Shown: positions 38,275 through 47,119 of the stretch, piece by piece | Layout: every line of letters begins with the position of its first letter | Position numbering within the stretch: the first letter of the stretch is position 1 | The notes under the pieces: generated by a model | The model's database searches: none | The model's input: the letters and a program-made list of their open reading frames with translations, nothing else | What the model was told of the DNA's origin: nothing | Made by a program: the position numbers and the translations under genes | Assembly: GCF_013184075.1 (NCBI RefSeq) | Contig: NZ_JABEQQ010000001.1 | Location: 785,539-849,538 of the forward strand | Length of the DNA stretch: 64,000 nt | Source: Lentilactobacillus kribbianus | GTDB taxonomy: Bacteria > Bacillota > Bacilli > Lactobacillales > Lactobacillaceae | Reading direction: 5' to 3'

Positions 38275-38311
38275 GATAATATATTGACGAGCATATTATA
38301 TCGTGTATAAT
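38275..38311 (+). promoter_or_regulatory. padR operon promoter with inverted repeat
   Basis: TTGACG (38284-38289), 16-base spacer, TATAAT (38306-38311). GATAATAT (38275-38282) and ATATTAT (38293-38299) flank the -35 as an inverted repeat, a possible PadR operator. Confidence 0.6.
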
Positions 38312-38345
38312 ATTGAATTGTATTAAATAAGAGATGAGGTAGAAA

Positions 38346-38687
38346 ATGGAAATTCAAGTGAACTCTGAACTTTTGGATGGCTTGGTTTTATCGCTATTAA
38401 CCAGAGAAGACTACTATGGTTATGCAATTACTCAAGAAATTCAAAAGTCGATTAACATTTCGGATTCAACCATGTATCCAGTTCTCAAGCGGCTGAAAAA
38501 AAACGATTGGTTAACTACCTACGATCACCCTTATCAAGGACGAAATCGGCGGTATTACCAAATTACGCCAGCAGGAACGGAACATTTGCAAGAGCTTTTA
38601 GGGGCTTGGCGAAAATACAAACTCAATATTGATGCGATTTTTGACCAAACTCAAATACCACCACTAACTTTAGGAGGAGCAGATTAA
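38346..38687 (+). CDS. PadR-family transcriptional regulator
   Basis: A 113-residue winged-helix protein (LDGLVLSLLTREDYYGYAITQEIQKS, STMYPVLKRLKKNDWL, GRNRRYYQITPAGTEHL). First gene of a PadR-DUF1700-DUF4097 operon known widely in Firmicutes, likely an envelope-stress unit. The stop overlaps the next ATG. It probably autoregulates through the palindrome at its promoter. Confidence 0.9.
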   Translation: MEIQVNSELLDGLVLSLLTREDYYGYAITQEIQKSINISDSTMYPVLKRLKKNDWLTTYDHPYQGRNRRYYQITPAGTEHLQELLGAWRKYKLNIDAIFDQTQIPPLTLGGAD

Positions 38688-39352
38688 TGGCTAACGATGT
38701 CACCGAATATTTAGCTGAGTTAAAAGGGCTGTTAGGCTCGTTAACCACTCAGGAACAAGACGATGTAATGGAATTTTATAGTGAATACTTACAAGATGCT
38801 GGGGTCGTCACTAGAAGTGAAGTTGAAAGTCGGTTAGGAACACACAAGCAGTTAGCACGTAAGGTGTTGGCCGATTATTCAATTAAAGATAGTCAAAAAC
38901 AAGCTAGAGAAAATAAGAGTACCATCAAGGATCAAAAAGCAACCAACAAGTCCAACGTGACCATGATTTGGATGGTGATCCTAGCCATCGCTTCCTCACC
39001 AGTGACTATTCCCTTGGCATTGGGTGTTTTATTAGTTTTAGCTGGAGCAATTTTGGCAGTATTAGGGGTATTATTTGCGGCGATTGTGGGCGTATTAGGC
39101 GTGGGAGCCATCGCTTTATTTGCGATCTATGTGGGTATTATGATGATTCCTGGTCATCTGGCTGTGGCTTTATTTTATTTAGGGGCCGGGGTGGCCGCAA
39201 TTGGAGCCCTATTAATTGGGGTACCATTGGCACTATCAATTTTGAGTTGGTTAATTAAGATGACGGCATTAGCTATTAGCTGGCTCTATCGTAAAATTAC
39301 TAAAATTCAACCGACAGTAAAAAAGGAGGATCATCATGAAAAGGTCGATTAA
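38687..39352 (+). CDS. DUF1700 membrane protein
   Basis: A 221-residue protein. The soluble N-terminal helical region (YLAELKGLLGSLTTQEQDDVMEFYSEYLQD) is the DUF1700/HAAS signature, followed by four to five hydrophobic helices (about 88-205). It overlaps both neighbours by a few bases, so it is translationally coupled. Likely partner of the following adhesin-like protein. Confidence 0.85.
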   Translation: MANDVTEYLAELKGLLGSLTTQEQDDVMEFYSEYLQDAGVVTRSEVESRLGTHKQLARKVLADYSIKDSQKQARENKSTIKDQKATNKSNVTMIWMVILAIASSPVTIPLALGVLLVLAGAILAVLGVLFAAIVGVLGVGAIALFAIYVGIMMIPGHLAVALFYLGAGVAAIGALLIGVPLALSILSWLIKMTALAISWLYRKITKIQPTVKKEDHHEKVD

Positions 39353-40145
39353 AATTGGAATTATTTTATTTGTGGCAGGCCTCGTAGCCACTTTAATTGG
39401 GTGGCGCACCAATGGTTTTAAGCCAGTAACATTAGATAAACAATTAAAGCCGATAGTGGTACAACCAATCACAATTGATAAGGATTTCAAAAAAGTTAAA
39501 GGGATTAATGTCGATGTCATTAACACGGAAATCCAATTACGTTCTGGCGAACAATTTCATGTTACTATTCACGGCAATAGTACTGATCAACTTAAGGCGG
39601 TTAATAACAGTGATAATTTAACCATTAGTAATCAAAATGGTATTGGCTCATCTGGCTTTAATTTTGATGATAATTTAGACAGCAAGGTAATTATCACGGT
39701 ACCAGAAAATGCCAGGCTTACAACTGTTAATCTGGCTGGTTCTGGCAATATTGATATTAGCCAGTTAAAAGCTAAAAATATGATCATTAAGCAAGGCTTT
39801 GGTGATTCTAATATTTCCAATAGTGATTTAGAAAATATAATCGTGAAAACCAGTAGTGGTGATATTAATTTAGATGAAACTAATATCACGGCCGGTAATA
39901 TTACCAATGAAAATGGCGATTTTGAAATGAATTCCGGACAAGTACGTAAGTACCTAAAAGTGAATAATCAAAATGGAAATAATGAAGTGACGGGAGTTAA
40001 CTTTAAAGGCTACAAGTTAATTACTAAGAACGGTAAAAATGAATATAATGATGTCGAATCAGAGCGACCATTAGTTAAAAATGAAAACAAGCAACCATTT
40101 TTACAATTGTTAAATAACAATGGTGATAATGAATTGATGAATTAA
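39336..40145 (+). CDS. DUF4097-like secreted beta-helix protein
   Basis: A 269-residue protein with an N-terminal membrane anchor (about 5-25). A repetitive Asn/Asp-rich beta-solenoid region follows (IDISQLKAKNMIIKQGFGDSNISNSDLENIIVK). This is the standard third member of PadR-DUF1700-DUF4097 operons. GGAGG precedes the ATG inside the previous gene. Function unknown. Confidence 0.8.
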   Translation: MKRSIKIGIILFVAGLVATLIGWRTNGFKPVTLDKQLKPIVVQPITIDKDFKKVKGINVDVINTEIQLRSGEQFHVTIHGNSTDQLKAVNNSDNLTISNQNGIGSSGFNFDDNLDSKVIITVPENARLTTVNLAGSGNIDISQLKAKNMIIKQGFGDSNISNSDLENIIVKTSSGDINLDETNITAGNITNENGDFEMNSGQVRKYLKVNNQNGNNEVTGVNFKGYKLITKNGKNEYNDVESERPLVKNENKQPFLQLLNNNGDNELMN

Positions 40146-40162
40146 CATATTAATATGGATAT

Positions 40163-40198
40163 AAAAAGCAGCCAAAATAAATTTTGGTTGTTTTTTTG
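40163..40198 (+). terminator. Terminator after the padR operon
   Basis: GCAGCCAAAAT and ATTTTGGTTGT arms, a 2-base loop region and seven T residues. Confidence 0.85.
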
Positions 40199-40356
40199 TA
40201 ATGATAGCGTTGTTTGTAAATGCCATTTAAGTTATATAGCCTAAATGTTATTTGAATGAAAGGAAGTGTTATGTTACAAAAAAGACTTGATGTGTTATTG
40301 TAATCAATGTAAAATATGATTTTTTTATGAAAATAAAAAACGCATTTATTGCAAAT

Positions 40357-40445
40357 CTAGTCGTTAGGTGTTTGGGGAAACATCGCAGTATTGGGGACTA
40401 GGCTAGCAGTGAATGCTTTGAATTAGGGGATGAGTCCCTTTTTGT
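40357..40445 (+). promoter_or_regulatory. Putative attenuator/riboswitch-like leader
   Basis: CTAGTC (40357-40362) can pair with GACTAG (40396-40401), enclosing the hairpin GGTGTTT-GGGG-AAACATC (40367-40384). The overlapping GGGACT (40394-40399) can instead pair with AGTCCC (40433-40438), followed by TTTTTT; a shorter AGGG/CCCT hairpin also exists. These exclusive pairings look like a terminator/antiterminator switch ahead of the surface-protein genes. It does not match any riboswitch consensus I know. The rest of the 40146-40486 gap holds a terminator and nothing else clear. Confidence 0.45.
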
Positions 40446-40486
40446 ATGTTCGCAATTATTGAGATACTCGTTTAGAGGTGTGAAGG

Positions 40487-42445
40487 TTGTTGAAAAAGAT
40501 AATTAGTAGAATTTTCATAATGTTAATGCCGTTAATATTTAACGGATTGCTATTATCCACGTCGGTTACAGCGGATACGGCATTAAAAGATAATATTCCG
40601 TATCTAGTTACTCATGGTCATGCCTTGGGAGTTGCTTCTAATTTTAATATATTTGCGACTAATAATTACATGCAGTCTAGTAGTGTTAGTAATGTCAGAC
40701 TGGCTGCAGGCTACTTTCAATCTAAGGGGTGGCAGCAATCTATTGGCTGGACAAAAAACGATGATCGTTTTGATAGTCATATGTTAGTCGTCAAAAAACG
40801 AGCTGATGATGCAAACACTAATTCTACTTTTCTCAATACTGATCAAAGTAGCGGAATTTATGCAGCCGAAGACAGTGACGCTTTACCAATGAAAAACACT
40901 AAAGACCAACCGAATGATAATAGTTATAGTGTTAAACCAGATGCGTTAAGCGATGTTTCAGATTTTACTGATAATGGCGTGACTTCGTTTAGTGATGCCA
41001 CTAAACAAAGTCAAGAAGTTAGTGATTTTTATAATTCTAAGGATGCACTAACTAAGGCATTTTCAGCTGATTTCTTAAATTACACTACATTAGATCAGGA
41101 TCAAATTAAAACTTTACATGATGGTAAAAAAATTGTAATTAAAGATGATAACGCAAAGAAAAAATTCTTAGTTATTAATATTCCGATTACCAACATTGAT
41201 CAACTTAGACTTAATACCCTTAGTTTAAATATTGAATACCAAACTAAACTTACTGAAACACCGATTGTAGTTTTAAATTTTCCAAATCTAACAAATGGAT
41301 TTGAATTATACAGTAATGATGATGCTTTAAATGTTACTTATGGGACAGCAGATAATCAAACGCGAATTAGTGATAAACAACACTTACTGTTAAATTTTCC
41401 TAGTTTAGACGAAACGACCCCGTTAGCATTTGATCAACAGTTTTTAGGCACGATTATGGCGCCTAAAGGTAAGATTATCATTAATAGTTTAAATTCGGTG
41501 CTCACTTCCATGATGGCCAAAGATATTGAAGTTCATTCTTCAGTAAATACAGCGGGACCAGATGGAATCTTTAATCCACCAGATTTTGCAGATCCCAATA
41601 ATCATGGTGACGGTGATGATAAACCAGAAAGTAAAGTAACTGCTACTGTAGATCGAATTGACACTACCGGTCAAAAAAGCTCTGCAGCCTTAGAAGATGC
41701 TAAGCAATTAGGTTATTTTATGTATAAGGATAAAGCAGTTTTTAATATTGAATGGAGTAATGCTAAAAATACGCAACTTTACCGTAGTGATGATTATGGT
41801 GCTACATGGGAAAAAGTTAGTAATTCATCAGCTGATGGCAGCGGCAGTTATAGTTCAATAAATGATTATCGACCAGCACAAAGATTAAGTTGGAATGTTT
41901 CTGCTGATCAGAAAACTTTAACTGCACAAGCTACTAAAAATATTCGCTTTGAGTTAGCAACTGAGAGTCCTAATACTGATGGAGCCGATAAAATTTGGTT
42001 CGGAGATACAGAATTAAACATGGCTAAATTCTCGCTAACAGTACCAGCGACCATTAACTTTTCTAATCTTGATGCCGATGACAAGGGTGTTATCAAGCCC
42101 ACGATAACGCCCCAAATAAAAGTCAATAACGCCTTAGATGTGCCGTTTAATTTAAAGCTGATTGTGGATGCTCAAAGTAGTGGTAATAGTCCTACTGATT
42201 CATCGAATATATTTTTAGGAGCAAGGCAATTTACTTTTAATAATACGGATCTGAACAATTTGACTTCCATATTCGGAATGAATCAAGCGAGTGCAGATCA
42301 ATTTATCAAGGATATGGCAACAACACCATTAGAAGAAGCTGGTAAAACTTATGATTTGACTGGGTTTCAGTTAAATACTAATAATCAGCGCTTCGTGGCG
42401 GCCACTGCCGGATTAAAGTGGCAATTTGATTGGGGATCTGAGTAA
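40487..42445 (+). CDS. Secreted surface protein with choice-of-anchor-A-like domain
   Basis: A 652-residue protein with a signal peptide (to about residue 30) and TTG start codons (40487 or 40490) after AGAGGTG. Residues about 40-360 resemble the choice-of-anchor A/adhesive domain: ATNNYMQSSSVSNVRLAAGY near the N-terminus, FLGTIMAPKGKIIIN near the end. A beta-rich C-terminal part of unknown type follows. No LPXTG or membrane anchor is seen; wall association may depend on the WxL proteins encoded next. Confidence 0.7.
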   Translation: MLKKIISRIFIMLMPLIFNGLLLSTSVTADTALKDNIPYLVTHGHALGVASNFNIFATNNYMQSSSVSNVRLAAGYFQSKGWQQSIGWTKNDDRFDSHMLVVKKRADDANTNSTFLNTDQSSGIYAAEDSDALPMKNTKDQPNDNSYSVKPDALSDVSDFTDNGVTSFSDATKQSQEVSDFYNSKDALTKAFSADFLNYTTLDQDQIKTLHDGKKIVIKDDNAKKKFLVINIPITNIDQLRLNTLSLNIEYQTKLTETPIVVLNFPNLTNGFELYSNDDALNVTYGTADNQTRISDKQHLLLNFPSLDETTPLAFDQQFLGTIMAPKGKIIINSLNSVLTSMMAKDIEVHSSVNTAGPDGIFNPPDFADPNNHGDGDDKPESKVTATVDRIDTTGQKSSAALEDAKQLGYFMYKDKAVFNIEWSNAKNTQLYRSDDYGATWEKVSNSSADGSGSYSSINDYRPAQRLSWNVSADQKTLTAQATKNIRFELATESPNTDGADKIWFGDTELNMAKFSLTVPATINFSNLDADDKGVIKPTITPQIKVNNALDVPFNLKLIVDAQSSGNSPTDSSNIFLGARQFTFNNTDLNNLTSIFGMNQASADQFIKDMATTPLEEAGKTYDLTGFQLNTNNQRFVAATAGLKWQFDWGSE

Positions 42446-42510
42446 GAGCCCCAATCCTAAAATGATGTACCAACTATAAAACCCAAATATCAATATAGGA
42501 GTGATATATT

Positions 42511-43071
42511 ATGAAAAAAATGATTAGTGTAGCATTTGTCGCAGCTTTGTTAGCAACGGGGGTAGGCGTGAAGGTTAATGCAGCTGTTGCTGATGGCAAT
42601 CGTGATTTGGATACTACAGCCAAGTTCAACGTGGAGAATGGTAAATTGACTCTTTTGCAAGCACCCGACTTAGATTTTGGTACAATTTCTGTTAAAAGTT
42701 TAGTTGACGGTAGTAGTGAGGATAAAGTACTTTCTGGTAATCCTTCAACTAAAATCAAAATTAGCAATTATGATGTTAATGTGAATAACTGGGAATTGAC
42801 AGCAAAAGCAGGGGATTTTGTTAATCAAAATGATGGAAGTAATGTGTTAACTGGCACCAAAATAACTTTAAATGAGGATAAAATTATTTCTGGTGATGGG
42901 GCTACTGTTTTGACTGGTGGACATTTAGAATCTAATGAATCAGATGTTACAGCTAAATTAGATTTAAATGGCTTAGATAAAGATAAGGTTAAAGCTGAAA
43001 CTTACACAGCTAATATTGATTGGACACTATCTAATACTGAAGCAACCAAATCAGCAAGTAGCTTCAAATAA
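42511..43071 (+). CDS. WxL-domain cell-surface protein
   Basis: A 186-residue secreted protein with a signal peptide (cut near VNA, about residue 24). The two WxL motifs are NNWEL (Trp94) and IDWTL (Trp171) near the C-terminus, as the family requires. WxL domains bind peptidoglycan non-covalently. AGGAGTG precedes the ATG. It lies between a large surface protein gene and a WxL-interacting protein gene, the standard WxL cluster arrangement. Confidence 0.9.
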   Translation: MKKMISVAFVAALLATGVGVKVNAAVADGNRDLDTTAKFNVENGKLTLLQAPDLDFGTISVKSLVDGSSEDKVLSGNPSTKIKISNYDVNVNNWELTAKAGDFVNQNDGSNVLTGTKITLNEDKIISGDGATVLTGGHLESNESDVTAKLDLNGLDKDKVKAETYTANIDWTLSNTEATKSASSFK

Positions 43072-43127
43072 TCAACGTTTCAATAGACTGGACACGCTCC
43101 AGTCTATTTTATTAGTGGAGGATTAAC

Positions 43128-44173
43128 ATGTTTAAAAAACGAGTAATCAGTTTCTTGATGATGGTGGCTTTCAGTGTAGGAATGTTGCAGCCAGCTACGA
43201 CGCAGGCTGCCGAATCCGCGCAATCGGGAACGGGTTTTACGATGAAAATTAAAACACCAGCTAAGTCATTGGATCCAGAGCAAAGTTACTTTAATTTATT
43301 GGTACAACCGGGCGATTCAGAGACTCTGACCCTGCAGCTGCAAAACTTGCGAAAGCAAACGCGCCAATTTAAAGTGACCCCCGTGTCAGCTTATACGAAT
43401 AACAATGGTTACGTTGACTACAAGGCGCAGGTTAATACCGCGCAGTCACAAGCTAAATATCAATTTACTGATATGACCTCGGAAGCGCAAACTGTGACTG
43501 TTGCTGGTAATGCCACTAAAGAAGTCAGCTTTTCACTAAGTGTGCCTCAAGATAAATTCGCGGGAATTATGGTCGGGGGCTTTAGGGCCGCTGACATCAA
43601 TCAAGCTAAAAATGATCAAGCTGACCAGAAAGGCTTTACCATCAATAATCGTTACGCGATGTTAATGGGAGCAACAGTCCAAGAGACGAAACAATTGCAT
43701 ATGCCTGAATTATCCTTGGGTAAAATAACGCCGACAGTTGTGCGAGGAGCAACCACCTTATCGACCCAAATCAGTAACCAAGTACCGACATGTTTGGACA
43801 ACTAAACATTAACGCTACGGTTACTAAGCGTGGTCAAACTGAGGTATTGCACAAATTAAAGCGAAAGAATTTGTCGATGGCACCAGCTTCTACCTTTAAT
43901 TATCAAATGGATTGGAATCACGAAGCCTTTAAGCCTGGTAAGTATACCTTGCATTTAAAAGCTACTTCAGGGACCAAGCATTGGAACTTTGACGAACCGT
44001 TTACGATTACTGCAACTCAGGCTAAACGAGTTAACGATAAGGGAGTTAACTTAAAACGTGATTGGTCCTGGTTGTGGATTCTCTTGTTAATTCTGTTAAT
44101 TTTACTATTGCTGATTGCTATGTATTATTACGGTAAATACCGAGCTAGAAAAGACGCTGAAAAAAATAACTAA
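43128..44173 (+). pseudogene. WxL-interacting protein (DUF916-DUF3324), split by a frameshift
   Basis: The first frame (43128-43805) gives a signal peptide and the DUF916 domain (FNLLVQPGDSETLTLQL, FAGIMVGGF). The second (43790-44173) gives the rest of DUF3324, a C-terminal membrane helix and a basic tail (KYRARKDAEK). The frames join at VPT/MFGQL near 43785-43792; one extra A in GACATG would restore a single protein of about 348 residues. Either the gene is inactivated or this base is a sequencing error. The normal protein anchors WxL proteins at the surface. Confidence 0.85.
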
Positions 44174-44187
44174 GTATAGTTAATTAC

Positions 44188-44229
44188 GAAAAAAGATTCA
44201 ACCAAACTTTAATGGTTGAATCTTTTTAT
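44188..44229. terminator. Bidirectional terminator
   Basis: AAAAAAGATTCAACCA and TGGTTGAATCTTTTT arms between convergent genes. Confidence 0.92.
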
Positions 44230-44846
44230 TTTGTCTGAATAATCTGTTTGAGTTTGCTCAAGTCAGCCAGAGCCAATGGCCGTTTACTAGGGAAGCGTTT
44301 GATATAAGAAGGATGAAATAAGGGAAATACCTGATAAGCGTGGTCACCGGAATGGTAACGTTGGGTTGCTTCATCATATACCTGCAGTGGGGTAGTTATT
44401 AGTTGACCATGAATGGTTGAAATAGTGTCCTTTTTACCCAGTAAACGATTCAAAGCAGTACCGCCTAAAGGCACGATGAGGCTATCGGGAAAGTGAGATA
44501 AATCAAAATCCAAAATGGGAGCAGATTGATTAATTTCTTTTTGGGAGGGTTTACGATCACTTTTACGATTATTTTTTAGGTTAAACGGGCGTGAAAAAAC
44601 CGTTTTAGTAATATAAATATCTGCGCGTGTGAGTTGGAGCTCCTGCAACCATGCGTCTAACTCCTGACCACTGCGGCCGGTAAATGGCAAACCAGTTTTA
44701 ATTTCAGTTGCTCCGGGCGCCTCCGCTACTAGGACTACTTTAGCGGCTAAGTTACCGTTGCTAGAAACAATGCCTTCCAGGCGATCATCGTTATCACAGA
44801 TTTGTTGGGCCAATGCTAGTTGTTTAGTTCCCAGATAAGTTGGCAT
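44226..44846 (-). CDS. Uracil-DNA glycosylase superfamily protein (family 4/5-like)
   Basis: A 206-residue protein with motif A VVLVAEAPGATEIKTGLPFTGRSGQELD (about 37-64), typical of family 4 type glycosylases, and motif B LFHPSYIKR near the C-terminus. The four iron-sulfur-cluster Cys residues of true family 4 enzymes are missing, leaving a single N-terminal Cys. The activity is therefore uncertain. GAAAGGAG precedes the start on the minus strand. Confidence 0.78.
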   Translation of the reverse strand: MPTYLGTKQLALAQQICDNDDRLEGIVSSNGNLAAKVVLVAEAPGATEIKTGLPFTGRSGQELDAWLQELQLTRADIYITKTVFSRPFNLKNNRKSDRKPSQKEINQSAPILDFDLSHFPDSLIVPLGGTALNRLLGKKDTISTIHGQLITTPLQVYDEATQRYHSGDHAYQVFPLFHPSYIKRFPSKRPLALADLSKLKQIIQTK

Positions 44847-45031
44847 TTAAAACGCTCCTTTCAATAAGTTAATATTAGCGTTTTTACCATAAATAACCAA
44901 GTGATTGTGATTAGCAGATGTTTCGAATGAAAATTGCAATTATTCTTAAAATATTCATGATTAATGTTCATTTTATTTAAATTATATTGCTACTATATAT
45001 AGTTTTAAAATATAGTTGGGAGTTTATGTTG

Positions 45032-45607
45032 ATGAGACGTGGAAAACAATTGGTATTTTTAGTAGTAACGATTTTAATGGGCATTAATCCAATAGTAGCT
45101 AGTGCTAGTTATAGTAGAAAAAGTTTACGAATGGCACTGACATTTCAGTCCATGCCGATTACTTATGAAATTCAGCAAAAGAGTCCCTACTATACGAAAA
45201 TGTGGCGAGAAGCGATTAATACCTGGAATAAAGAATTGAAAACCAAAGGGCAGAAAAGTAACGTGTTTGTTCCGGTAAAAAAACATCAAACGCCTGATAT
45301 TACATTATCAGCAGTCAATAAGTATAATTGGTCAGCTAAAAACGTAACGGGGACGACTAGAAGATTTTTCAATCGCCGTGGTATCTCTCATGATCAGGTA
45401 CGGCTTAATATTAAACAAGTCAAAAAGCTCCACTATTCATATCAAGAGCGTCGCAACGTCATGGTCCATGAATTAGGCCACGTCATTGGCTTGCCGCATA
45501 ATAACAATTATCAGTCGGTAATGTACTATGCGGCGCGCAAGCAAACCATACAACGAGAAGATATTAATGGCGCTAAGTGGCTGATTAATAATAAAATTAC
45601 ATATTAA
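45032..45607 (+). CDS. Secreted matrixin-like zinc metalloprotease
   Basis: A 191-residue protein. ATG 45032 is chosen with GGAG 9 bases upstream; an ATG two codons earlier is too close to the SD. A signal peptide runs to about residue 24. The zinc motif HELGHVIGLPH has ligands His146, His150 and His156, and SVMYY is the Met-turn. It is a shorter paralogue of the protease at 17833-18513. Substrate unknown; it neighbours the WxL cluster and might process surface proteins. Confidence 0.82.
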   Translation: MRRGKQLVFLVVTILMGINPIVASASYSRKSLRMALTFQSMPITYEIQQKSPYYTKMWREAINTWNKELKTKGQKSNVFVPVKKHQTPDITLSAVNKYNWSAKNVTGTTRRFFNRRGISHDQVRLNIKQVKKLHYSYQERRNVMVHELGHVIGLPHNNNYQSVMYYAARKQTIQREDINGAKWLINNKITY

Positions 45608-45609
45608 AA

Positions 45610-45660
45610 AGAAATCATTTTGTTAACCCCGATATACCGGTTAGTAAAATGATTTTTTAT
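45610..45660 (+). terminator. Terminator after the second metalloprotease gene
   Basis: AAATCATTTT and AAAATGATTT outer arms with an inner GTTAACC/GGTTA pairing, then T residues. Confidence 0.8.
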
Positions 45661-45769
45661 TATCAATAATTAATGACATGTAGGAAATAAATCTAGGTGT
45701 TAATTGTCATCATTTTGTTTCAACCGTGATAGCATAAAAAATAATAAGCAAAAGGAAGATGATGATACG

Positions 45770-46876
45770 ATGACAATGGTGAATGGTTATGAACAAAGTG
45801 ACCGCGAAAAGCACATTAAAGTAGTGGATTTGGAATCACTAGAAGCAGAAGCACAAAAAATTATTCCTACCGGTGCCTTTGGCTACATTAGTGGTGGTTC
45901 GGAAGATGAATGGACTTTACGCCAAAATCGTAAATCATTCACGCATAAACAAATTTATCCTCGAGTATTAACGGATGTGGAAAAACCAGAGATAAGTACC
46001 AACTTTATGGGAATTGACTTAAAAACCCCGATCATGATGCCACCATTAGCTGCGCAAGGATTGGCTAATTCACAAAGTGAAAAAGATACCGCGCGAGCCT
46101 TTGCTGCGGCAGGTGGTTTGATGGCACTTAGTACTTATGGCTCAGCTACAATTGCTGATTTTGCGAAAGCTGGTAACGGAGCGCCACAATTTTTCCAACC
46201 ATATATGAGTAAAAATGATGATTTTAATAAATCATTATTAGATGAAGCTAAACGAAACGGTATGAAAGCCATTATTTTAACGGCAGATTCTACTTTAGGC
46301 GGCTATCGAGAAGCTGATGTTATTAACAATTTTCAGTTCCCAATTCCCATGGCCAACTTAGAAAAATTGAGTCAGGGTGCGGGTAAAGGACAAGGAATTG
46401 CCGCTATTTATGCAGCCGCAGCACAAAAAATTGGCCCAGATGAAATTAAAAAAATTGCTGATTACACGGATTTACCAGTTATTGTTAAGGGAATTCAAAA
46501 TCCAGTAGATGCTGAATTAGCCATTGACGCAGGCGCCGCTGCTATTTATGTTTCCAATCATGGTGGCCGTCAACTCAATGGTGGCCCTGGATCCTTTGAT
46601 GTTTTACCAGAAATTGCTGTTGCAGTTGCTAAAAGAGTACCGATTATTTTTGATAGTGGTATTCGCCATGGCTCAGATGTCTTTAAGGCCCTAGCGACCG
46701 GTGCGGATTTAGTAGCTATCGGGCGACCATTCGTATATGCTTTAGCTTTGGGTGGGCAACTTGGCGTTGAAGATGCTTTGGCAGAGATTAACCGAGAATT
46801 TCAAATTGTGATGCAATTGGCTGGTACCCAAACTATTGAAGATGTAAAGAATACTAAATTAGCTGATTTGAGTTAA
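45770..46876 (+). CDS. lctO: L-lactate oxidase (FMN alpha-hydroxyacid oxidase)
   Basis: Oxidises L-lactate to pyruvate with O2, making H2O2. The 368-residue TIM-barrel flavoenzyme has FGYISGGSEDEWT with the active Tyr, TADSTLGG, the catalytic His264 in SNHGGRQL, and FDSGIRHGSDV. Its N-terminal part closely follows Aerococcus viridans lactate oxidase as I recall it. ATG 45770 is chosen because AAAAGGAAG precedes it; the reading frame is open further upstream. Together with pyruvate oxidase at 59913 it could convert lactate to acetyl-phosphate aerobically. Confidence 0.85.
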   Translation: MTMVNGYEQSDREKHIKVVDLESLEAEAQKIIPTGAFGYISGGSEDEWTLRQNRKSFTHKQIYPRVLTDVEKPEISTNFMGIDLKTPIMMPPLAAQGLANSQSEKDTARAFAAAGGLMALSTYGSATIADFAKAGNGAPQFFQPYMSKNDDFNKSLLDEAKRNGMKAIILTADSTLGGYREADVINNFQFPIPMANLEKLSQGAGKGQGIAAIYAAAAQKIGPDEIKKIADYTDLPVIVKGIQNPVDAELAIDAGAAAIYVSNHGGRQLNGGPGSFDVLPEIAVAVAKRVPIIFDSGIRHGSDVFKALATGADLVAIGRPFVYALALGGQLGVEDALAEINREFQIVMQLAGTQTIEDVKNTKLADLS

Positions 46877-46880
46877 TGAT

Positions 46881-46914
46881 TAAAAAAGACAACTTAACTG
46901 TTGTCTTTTTGTGT
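46881..46914 (+). terminator. Terminator after lctO
   Basis: AAAAGACAAC and GTTGTCTTTTT arms with loop TTAACT. Confidence 0.9.
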
Positions 46915-47119
46915 ATAATTTGAATAATTAAGGTAGTGAATCTTTAAAAATGCATTTTAAAATGACTGATGATATTATGAATAAAATATTGATAAAGTAT
47001 GAACCATTTTAGTTTTTTATATGAATTTTTCGATCAATAAATCTAGTAATCTTTGTTAACGTGATGTACAATCTAGTAAATATAATAGTGTCTAGCTAAA
47101 ATCAAATGGGGGATTTTTA

